From contig CAAGIT010000176.1 in NCBI GenBank assembly GCA_900769995.1, positions 1-10,362 of the forward strand: a stretch of 10,362 nt of DNA, in the 5' to 3' direction. The position numbers were made by a program, and so were the translations under genes. The notes beneath the pieces are model-generated. The model ran no database searches, was not told the DNA's origin, and saw only the letters and a list, made by a program, of their open reading frames with translations. This document shows positions 5,584 through 10,362 of this stretch, in pieces. Source of the DNA: an uncultured Oscillospiraceae bacterium. GTDB lineage: Bacteria; Bacillota; Clostridia; Oscillospirales; Oscillospiraceae. The first letter of the stretch is position 1; each line of letters opens with the position of its first letter.

Positions 5584-5926
5584 TCTGCTTAAAAATCAAT
5601 CCCGCAAGCCATCCGAACACGATCGCGGCAGCGATACCGCCGGCAGCGGCGGTCAAACCGCCGGTAAAGATGCCGAGGAAGCCTTTTTCCTTGACGCCCT
5701 CCCGAACGCCCTTTGCGAGCAGATTTCCAAAACCGGTCAGCGGAACGGATGCACCCGCGCCGGCAAATTCCACCAATTTCGGATATAGTCCGACCGCGCC
5801 TAAAAACACACCTGCAACAACGTAAGAGGTCAGAATCCGCGCGGGGGTAAGCTTGGTTTTGTCGATCAATATTTGTCCGATAACGCAAAACAATCCGCCG
5901 ACGATAAATGCTTTCAAATAGTCCAT
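5573..5926 (-). CDS. spoVAE: Stage V sporulation protein AE
   Basis: A 117-residue hydrophobic protein matching SpoVAE (the SpoVAEb form). Membrane segments are visible at about residues 4-21, 30-48 and 85-112. The conserved middle region AGAGASVPLTGFGNLLAKG lies at 55-73, and the N-terminus MDYLKAF...GQILIDKTKLTPARIL is typical of the family. A short basic tail (KQKDK) ends it. SpoVA proteins form the inner spore membrane channel that takes up Ca-dipicolinic acid during spore maturation and releases it in germination. The ATG at 5926 has AAAGGAG 8 nt upstream, which lies inside the end of spoVAD; only 4 nt separate the two genes, so translation is coupled. Expression in the forespore is expected from the family. 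Confidence 0.96.
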   Translation of the reverse strand: MDYLKAFIVGGLFCVIGQILIDKTKLTPARILTSYVVAGVFLGAVGLYPKLVEFAGAGASVPLTGFGNLLAKGVREGVKEKGFLGIFTGGLTAAAGGIAAAIVFGWLAGLIFKQKDK

Positions 5927-5930
5927 GATC

Positions 5931-6950
5931 TCAGCTCCTTTCCGTCTCTATGGCAACGGCGTGGCATACCGCGGGCACGGATTCCCCCTGCTGGGTCGTC
6001 AGCGGGGAGAGCAGTGCGCCTGTGCCGCAGAAGAGCAGTCGGTTGATCTCCCGCCGCTGCAATTTCCCTATGAGGTAGCCGCACAGAACTGCCGCGCTGC
6101 ACCCGCAGCCGCTGCCGCCGCAGTGCACATCCTGACCGTCCAAATCGAAAATCATTTTGCCGCAATCCTGATACCGCGCGCCGAGGCGCATACCTTCGCG
6201 TGAGAAGAACTCGCTGACGATCTGATGTCCGAGCTTGCCGAGGTCACCCGTAACGATCAGGTCATAATCAGCGGGCGAAAGACCGAAATCGTCAAAATGC
6301 GCCTGCAAGGTCGCAATGGCTGCCGGCGCCATGGCAGCGCCCATGTTGTTGGCATCCTTGATACCCATATCCTCGATCGTGCCGATCGTTGCCCGTGTGA
6401 GAAAAGGCCCATCGCCCTCTGAGGAAAGCAGGACAGCACCGGCACCCGTCACCGTCCATTGGGCGGTCGGTGTGCGCTGTCCGCCGTAGCTGAGCGGGAA
6501 ACGGTATTGCCGCTCGGAGGAGGCGAAGTGTGAGGAGGTGAGCGCCAGAGCTTTTCTGCAAAAGCCGCCGCTGACCGCCATGCCCGCAAGCAGAAGACTT
6601 TCCGCCATCGTGGAGCAGGCACCGTACAGTCCCAATGTGGGCACGCCATTGCCGCGCATGGTAAAGCTCGAACCGACACACTGATTGAGCAGATCGCCCA
6701 TAAAGGCAGCGTCCAGATCCTCCTCTGTCCAATTTGCCTTTTTCAGTGCAAGCTGGAGCGCGGAACGCTGCATCTGCGTTTCAGCCTGCTCCCAGGTTTT
6801 TTGACCGAACTTCGTATCCTCTGAGGTAATGTCAAACGTATTGCCCAGCGGGCCTTCGGCCTCTTTTTTGCCCGCGACCGAGGCATAAGAAATGATGGAT
6901 GGTGCGTGCGTGAACACCATGCTCTGTTTTCCGCGATGCGCTGATTCCAT
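5931..6950 (-). CDS. spoVAD: Stage V sporulation protein AD
   Basis: A 339-residue protein, the usual length for SpoVAD. The N-terminus (GKQSMVFTHAPSI), the thiolase-like GACSTMAESLL (110-120, Cys112 at the ketoacyl-synthase cysteine position), TVTGAGAVLL (166-175) and the C-terminal HCGGSGCGCSA (276-286) identify it. SpoVAD has a thiolase/ketoacyl-ACP synthase III fold but serves as the cytosolic dipicolinic-acid-binding subunit of the SpoVA channel. The start at 6950 has GGGAGG 7 nt upstream. In most Clostridia spoVAC lies directly upstream. Here the upstream DNA is an intergenic region leading to the divergent dcw operon, so spoVAC is either elsewhere or absent. A CATACTA box 28 nt before the start suggests direct sigma-G control. 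Confidence 0.96.
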   Translation of the reverse strand: MESAHRGKQSMVFTHAPSIISYASVAGKKEAEGPLGNTFDITSEDTKFGQKTWEQAETQMQRSALQLALKKANWTEEDLDAAFMGDLLNQCVGSSFTMRGNGVPTLGLYGACSTMAESLLLAGMAVSGGFCRKALALTSSHFASSERQYRFPLSYGGQRTPTAQWTVTGAGAVLLSSEGDGPFLTRATIGTIEDMGIKDANNMGAAMAPAAIATLQAHFDDFGLSPADYDLIVTGDLGKLGHQIVSEFFSREGMRLGARYQDCGKMIFDLDGQDVHCGGSGCGCSAAVLCGYLIGKLQRREINRLLFCGTGALLSPLTTQQGESVPAVCHAVAIETERS

Positions 6951-6977
6951 AGTCAAGCCTCCCTGCATTCTTAGCTG

Positions 6978-6984
6978 TAGTATG
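6978..6984 (-). promoter_or_regulatory. Possible sigma-G -10 box for spoVAD
   Basis: CATACTA on the minus strand matches the sigma-G -10 consensus. Initiation would be near 6971, a sensible distance before the ribosome binding site (6963-6958) and ATG of spoVAD. The expected -35 position (about 7003-7008, CAGTTT) matches poorly and lies inside the arm of the 7002-7036 hairpin, so confidence is limited. Confidence 0.42.
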
Positions 6985-7001
6985 TGCAAAAATGTGAAAA
7001 T

Positions 7002-7038
7002 AAAACTGCCTTCTGCATCGTGCGGAAGGCAGTTTTTT
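7002..7038. terminator. Terminator-like hairpin between the spoVA and dcw operons
   Basis: AAAACTGCCTTCTGCA (7002-7017) pairs with TGCGGAAGGCAGTTTT (7021-7036), with one G-T pair and loop TCG. On the plus strand the stem is followed by TT, giving a run of six T; on the minus strand it is followed by ATTTT. Because the flanking genes diverge, it probably insulates the dcw operon from plus-strand transcription across spoVAD, or serves a lost or unseen transcript. Confidence 0.72.
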
Positions 7039-7154
7039 GTCCGAAATGCCGGATGACACTGCGTGAAATCGGAACAAACGTTTCAAAAAATGAACTTTCT
7101 TTGAAAAAAATATGCAATTTGCGGAAATAACCATAGGAAAGTGCGAAAAAATGA

Positions 7155-7183
7155 TTGATTTTTCACTGGATAGGGAGTATACT
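7155..7183 (+). promoter_or_regulatory. Sigma-A promoter of the dcw operon
   Basis: TTGATT (7155-7160) and TATACT (7178-7183) are 17 nt apart, each one base from consensus. Initiation would be near 7190, right where the MraZ boxes begin. AT-rich runs upstream (7081-7112) could act as an UP element. From 6985 to 7154 I see no gene, only the 7002-7036 hairpin and these A/T runs. Confidence 0.75.
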
Positions 7184-7189
7184 AATCTC

Positions 7190-7228
7190 AAAGTGGAGCA
7201 GAATGGAGTAAAAACGAATAAAGTGGAG
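7190..7228 (+). promoter_or_regulatory. Phased MraZ operator boxes
   Basis: AAAGTGGAG occurs exactly at 7190-7198 and 7220-7228, and as AGAATGGAG at 7200-7208, so the starts fall on a 10-bp grid; a weak match GGAGTGAGG follows at 7230. MraZ is known to bind GTGG/TGGG-type direct repeats with 10-bp periodicity upstream of its own gene. The boxes sit in the transcribed leader, directly after the promoter, which fits autorepression of the dcw operon. Confidence 0.72.
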
Positions 7229-7240
7229 AGGAGTGAGGGG

Positions 7241-7657
7241 ATGTTCGGCCAATATAAACACACATTGGATAATAAGGGACGGCTGATCGTTCCTTCCAAG
7301 CTGCGCGAGGAGTTCGGAGACGCTTTCTACATTGCCAAAGCGCCGGACGGCTGTCTGAGTGTCTATCCTGAGAAGGAATGGCAGAAGGTGCTCGACCGCA
7401 GTAACGAGCTGCCCGCATCCAAGATGCGCAGTATGCGGTATTTTTTCGGCAGTGTTGCCAAGTGCGAGCCGGACAAGCAGGGACGATTTCTGCTGCCCGA
7501 GGGCTTGCGGAAATACGCGAATATCTCACAGGAAGTGATTATCGTAGGCTTGGCAAGCCGCGCAGAGATCTGGGCGGCAGACCGTTACGAAGCGGATGAA
7601 GAAAAGTATCTTACGCCGGAGGCGATTGCCGCCGTGATGGAGGAATTGGGCTTCTGA
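7241..7657 (+). CDS. mraZ: Transcriptional regulator MraZ
   Basis: A 138-residue MraZ with two AbrB/SpoVT-like half-domains. The DxxxR motifs are DNKGR (10-14) and DKQGR (78-82), each followed by the (L/I)xxP segment typical of the family (LIVPSKLREEFG and FLLPEGLRKYA). MraZ forms a ring-shaped oligomer that binds direct repeats upstream of its own operon and represses the dcw cluster; the repeats are visible at 7190-7228. The ATG at 7241 begins the conserved MFGQYKHTLD and has a GGAGAGGAG-type site upstream; the in-frame extension back to 7112 crosses the promoter and is rejected. The stop overlaps the rsmH start by one base (TGATG), so the two are translationally coupled. Confidence 0.96.
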   Translation: MFGQYKHTLDNKGRLIVPSKLREEFGDAFYIAKAPDGCLSVYPEKEWQKVLDRSNELPASKMRSMRYFFGSVAKCEPDKQGRFLLPEGLRKYANISQEVIIVGLASRAEIWAADRYEADEEKYLTPEAIAAVMEELGF

Positions 7658-8589
7658 TGGAGTTTTCACATAAATCTGTTCTATTGGATGAGTGCATTGC
7701 TGCGCTCAATATCCGTCCGGACGGTATCTATTTGGACGGCACACTTGGCGGAGCAGGTCATTCGTATGAGATCGCAAGCCGCTTGACGACCGGCAGGCTG
7801 ATCGGCGTTGACCGTGATACCGTGGCCTTGGCAGCGGCGCAGGAGCGCCTAAAACCCTTTGCCGACCGCGTGACGACCGTACATTCCAACTTCTCTGAGA
7901 TTAAGCAGATTTTGGCGGATTTGGGCTTGGACGGCGTGGATGGGATGCTGTTCGATTTGGGCGTGTCATCGCCGCAGCTCGATGATGCCGCGCGCGGATT
8001 TTCTTATATGTCAGATGCTCCCCTGGATATGCGCATGAATCGCGAGGACAGCCTGAGCGCCTATGAGGTCGTAAATCTGTGGCCGCAGGAGGAGCTGCGC
8101 CGTATTCTATTCGACTACGGCGAGGAACGCTATGCGCCGCAGATCGCTGCCGCAATCGTCCGTAAGCGCGAAAATGCGCCGATTCAGACCACGCTGGAGC
8201 TGGTCGATGTCATTCGCAGTGCGATGCCGGCACAGGCGTTGCGCGAAAAGCAGCATCCGGCAAAACGGAGCTTTCAAGCGATCCGTATTGCGGTCAATGA
8301 CGAGCTTGGCTCGGTGAGCAAGCTGATGCGCGATGCGTTTTCCGCGCTCAACCCCGGTGGCAGATTGGCTGTTATCACGTTCCATTCGCTCGAGGATCGC
8401 ATCGTGAAAAATGAGATGCGTTCGGCGGCACAGGGCTGCACCTGCCCGCCGGAATTTCCGGTCTGCATTTGCGGCAAGAAGCCGCTCGTGCGCATCATCA
8501 CACGCAAGCCGATCGTTTCCGGTGCAAGCGAGCTGGAAGAAAACCCCCGTGCACGAAGCGCGAAGCTCCGTGTGGTGGAAAAACTGTAA
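7657..8589 (+). CDS. rsmH: 16S rRNA (cytosine(1402)-N4)-methyltransferase RsmH
   Basis: A 310-residue RsmH (formerly MraW), of normal length. The SAM-binding motif DGTLGGAGHS is at 27-36, DLGVSSPQLD at 100-109, GFSYMSDAPLDMRM at 114-127, KRSFQAIRIAVN at 203-214, ITFHSLEDRIVK at 240-251 and NPRARSAKLR at 296-305. A cysteine-rich loop (Cys261, 263, 270 and 272) precedes the C-terminus, as in many family members. The enzyme methylates N4 of C1402 in the ribosomal P site, using S-adenosylmethionine, in the cytoplasm. It starts on the A of the mraZ stop codon and is followed after 25 nt by ftsL, the standard dcw order. Confidence 0.97.
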   Translation: MEFSHKSVLLDECIAALNIRPDGIYLDGTLGGAGHSYEIASRLTTGRLIGVDRDTVALAAAQERLKPFADRVTTVHSNFSEIKQILADLGLDGVDGMLFDLGVSSPQLDDAARGFSYMSDAPLDMRMNREDSLSAYEVVNLWPQEELRRILFDYGEERYAPQIAAAIVRKRENAPIQTTLELVDVIRSAMPAQALREKQHPAKRSFQAIRIAVNDELGSVSKLMRDAFSALNPGGRLAVITFHSLEDRIVKNEMRSAAQGCTCPPEFPVCICGKKPLVRIITRKPIVSGASELEENPRARSAKLRVVEKL

Positions 8590-8614
8590 TTTGTAAGTAA
8601 GGAGGCGCAGCTCT

Positions 8615-9133
8615 ATGGCACGGTTCGATACATACCGTACCGACGGCTCCGCAGCATACAATATGTATGGCGGCAATACGGCTCAGCCGCTCGAACAGCC
8701 GCAAAGACTGCCTGCTGCGCCGGTCAGAAAACAGCCGGAAAAGCGTACCAAAACCCGCTTGGAAATTTCGTTGTTCACGATTTTGGGAACAGCAACGGCG
8801 ATTTTCATGCTCTTTTTGGTGATTTTCAGCTATGTGCGGATGTATGAGGTACAGAGCGAGGTCGCCGATTTGGAGGAACAGAGGCTGGAGCTGGCGGAAC
8901 AGAAGGAGCGCCTTCGTTCACAATTTGAAAACGCGCTGGATCTGACGGCGATCGAGGTGCGTGCAAGAGAGCTTGGGATGCGGGAACCGCTGCCGGCTCA
9001 GATCGTCTATTTGGAGGTCGCTGCAGAGGACACGGTCGAGGTTTTCGCTGCCGCAGAGGATCGGAATATTTTTGAACAGGTTTATGATGCCTTCCGCGCA
9101 TCGATCAGTGACATGCTGGCATACTTTTCGTAG
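8615..9133 (+). CDS. ftsL: FtsL-like cell division protein
   Basis: A 172-residue bitopic membrane protein in the ftsL position of the dcw cluster. Residues 1-50 are a polar, Pro/Gln/Arg-rich cytoplasmic tail, 51-73 a single membrane helix, and 76-107 a charged heptad-like coiled coil (VQSEVADLEEQRLELAEQKERL). The segment LDLTAIEVRARELGM (108-122) resembles the FtsL/DivIC motif that follows the coiled coil. An acidic, hydrophobic tail of about 50 residues ends it. FtsL pairs with DivIC/FtsB to activate the septal FtsW-PBP pair. FtsL sequences diverge strongly, so position carries much of the assignment. The start has AAGGAGG (8599-8605) 9 nt upstream. A terminator-like hairpin follows 27 nt after the stop, before the PBP gene. 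Confidence 0.85.
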   Translation: MARFDTYRTDGSAAYNMYGGNTAQPLEQPQRLPAAPVRKQPEKRTKTRLEISLFTILGTATAIFMLFLVIFSYVRMYEVQSEVADLEEQRLELAEQKERLRSQFENALDLTAIEVRARELGMREPLPAQIVYLEVAAEDTVEVFAAAEDRNIFEQVYDAFRASISDMLAYFS

Positions 9134-9160
9134 GGACGAATATATAGTAAACAAGCAAGG

Positions 9161-9197
9161 ACATGGGCGGTGAATCCAAATTGCCGCCCATGTTTTT
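9161..9197 (+). terminator. Intrinsic terminator between ftsL and the PBP gene
   Basis: ACATGGGCGG (9161-9170) pairs perfectly with CCGCCCATGT (9184-9193) around a 13-nt loop, and five T follow (9193-9197). This is a standard rho-independent terminator on the plus strand, placed inside the dcw cluster. Since no strong promoter is seen between it and the PBP start at 9231, it probably acts as a partial terminator that lowers expression of the downstream genes. Confidence 0.8.
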
Positions 9198-9230
9198 GGG
9201 CTTTCATTCTCACTGTTTCGGGAGGTCAGT

Positions 9231-10362
9231 ATGAAGCATGGAGATATGAGAAAGAGAAAGCCGCAGAGGGTTACAAATACGGATATCCGCAAAGGAATAT
9301 TGTGGCTGATCTTGCTGCTGGGCATCGCGGCATTTGCGGTTTTGGGTGCCCGATTGGTAAAAATGATGCTGATCGATCATGAGCAGTACGCGCAAAAGGC
9401 GATCAGCAATCAGACCCGCAGCACCAGCGTCACGGCCTCACGCGGAACGATCTACGACCGGAATATGAATGTTCTGGCGGCATCGACAAGCGTGGAAAAC
9501 ATTTTCCTTGACCCGCTGGAGCTGGAACAAAACGATGTCGATGTCGATAAGCTGGCGCGTGAGCTGTCGGTCATATTGGACATCAGCGAGGAGTATATCA
9601 AAAAACAGGCAAGCGACACCTCCATGCGCTATAAAATGCTCAAACGCCGCCAGAATCAAGAGGTTTGTGACGAGGTGCGGGCGTATATCACAGAGAATGA
9701 CATCATCGGGGTGCACTTGGAGCCGGATTCTCAGCGCTATTATCCGAACCATGAAAATGCCTCCCAGCTTCTCGGCTTCACCAACACGGAGAACAAAGGC
9801 TCTGAGGGGCTTGAGGCGTATTATAACAAGATCCTCGAGGGGACTGCAGGCGCGGTCATCACGACCAAGGGAAACAACGAAACCGAAATGCTGTATTCCT
9901 ATGAGAAATACTATGAGGCGACCGATGGGGACAGCTTGGTGCTGACCATCGACCTGACCGTGCAGCGGGCGCTGGAAAAGCAGATGCAGGATGCCATCGA
10001 CCGCTATGACGTGCAAAACGGCGCGTTCGGTATCGTCTATGACGCGCAGACCGGTGATGTGCTGGCGATGGCGACACTCGGCGGCTATGACCCCAATCGA
10101 TATTTGGAAATCTTTGATGTTGAAACCAACACCGCCCTTGAAGAGCAGTATACGAACGCGATGACCTATCCGGAAAGCTCTCCCGAACGGCAGGCTGCGC
10201 TCGATGCATACAACGAGGCTATGGCAGCCGCGAGATTGAAGCAGTGGAGAAACCGCTGCGTGTCCGACGGTTATGAGCCGGGCTCGACCTTCAAGCTCAT
10301 CACCCTTGCAACGGGCCTCGATACAGGCGCGGTATCGCTGACCAGCTCGTTCTATTGCGGCG
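9231..10362 (+). CDS. Class B penicillin-binding protein (FtsI/SpoVD type), 5' part
   Basis: The first 377 codons of a septal class B penicillin-binding protein; the gene runs off the right edge. A basic N-terminal tail is followed by one membrane helix (about 22-44). The dimerisation domain begins with SRGTIYDRN (70-78) and includes EPDSQRYYPN (164-173) and LGFTNTENKGSEGLEAYYN (181-199). The transpeptidase domain starts near 265 (GIVYDAQTGDVLAMA) and its active-site SxxK is Ser352-Thr-Phe-Lys355 in YEPGSTFK; the SxN and KTG motifs and any PASTA repeats lie beyond the window. The enzyme crosslinks septal peptidoglycan outside the membrane. In Bacillus this position holds pbpB then spoVD, so the two cannot be told apart here. 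A stretch at about 292-338 before WRNR looks longer than in many homologues. The start has GGGAGGT 4 nt upstream. Confidence 0.94.
   Translation, partial: MKHGDMRKRKPQRVTNTDIRKGILWLILLLGIAAFAVLGARLVKMMLIDHEQYAQKAISNQTRSTSVTASRGTIYDRNMNVLAASTSVENIFLDPLELEQNDVDVDKLARELSVILDISEEYIKKQASDTSMRYKMLKRRQNQEVCDEVRAYITENDIIGVHLEPDSQRYYPNHENASQLLGFTNTENKGSEGLEAYYNKILEGTAGAVITTKGNNETEMLYSYEKYYEATDGDSLVLTIDLTVQRALEKQMQDAIDRYDVQNGAFGIVYDAQTGDVLAMATLGGYDPNRYLEIFDVETNTALEEQYTNAMTYPESSPERQAALDAYNEAMAAARLKQWRNRCVSDGYEPGSTFKLITLATGLDTGAVSLTSSFYCG

Noticed and set aside
5382..5825. Plus-strand open frames with Leu/Val- or Ser/Asp-rich starts
   Set aside because: They begin in the terminator hairpin and are the antisense of the micropeptide and spoVAE; the repetitive residues are only the complement of the Asn/Gln codons.
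7112..7240. Upstream in-frame start for mraZ
   Set aside because: It would put the promoter and the MraZ boxes inside the coding region; the conserved N-terminus begins at 7241.
9120..9148. TATAGT (9143-9148) as a promoter for the PBP gene
   Set aside because: The -35 region (CATACT) is poor, and a transcript from here would meet the 9161-9197 terminator at once.
1..10362. tRNA, rRNA, CRISPR arrays, transposase genes, prophage genes
   Set aside because: None were seen; direct repeats are limited to the 24-nt pair and the MraZ boxes.

Overview
The window reads as chromosomal DNA of a spore-forming, moderately GC-rich Clostridia bacterium, most likely of the Oscillospiraceae/Ruminococcaceae type. 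The grounds are a Firmicutes-type division and cell wall (dcw) cluster starting mraZ-rsmH-ftsL-PBP, the forespore genes spoVAD and spoVAE, a SpoIID-like protein with peptidoglycan-binding repeats, strong AGGAGG-type ribosome binding sites and consensus TTGACA/TATAAT promoters. The taxonomic placement is inference from gene content and protein style.

Layout. (1) Positions 3-1271 (+): the 3' part of a Cu(I)-type P1B ATPase with an extra heavy-metal-associated domain at its C-terminus. (2) 1264-1734 (-): a Nudix hydrolase that overlaps the ATPase tail-to-tail by 8 nt and has its own sigma-A-like promoter. (3) 1819-3899 (-): a tight three-gene operon of a small beta-sandwich protein, a SpoIID-fold protein with two peptidoglycan-binding domains, and a second protein with two peptidoglycan-binding domains. 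(4) 3900-4221: a gene-free segment full of hairpins, bracketed by two exact copies of a 24-nt palindromic repeat. (5) 4222-4653 (-): an unrecognised all-helical protein, divergent from (6) 4801-5355 (+): a purine-type phosphoribosyltransferase with a perfect consensus promoter. (7) 5415-6950 (-): spoVAD, spoVAE and a 32-residue Asn/Gln-rich micropeptide gene with a good ribosome binding site. A bidirectional terminator separates this group from (6). (8) 7155-10362 (+): the dcw promoter, phased MraZ boxes, mraZ, rsmH, an ftsL-like gene, an internal terminator hairpin, and the first 377 codons of a class B penicillin-binding protein.

How the parts work together. SpoVAD and SpoVAE belong to the channel that moves dipicolinic acid into the developing spore and out at germination. 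The SpoIID-like/peptidoglycan-binding operon probably acts on septal or cortex peptidoglycan. The dcw genes drive vegetative and sporulation septum synthesis, with MraZ expected to regulate its own operon. The least explained items are the Asn/Gln micropeptide, which has a sigma-G-like CATACTA box in front of it, and the structured repeat segment at 3920-4186.
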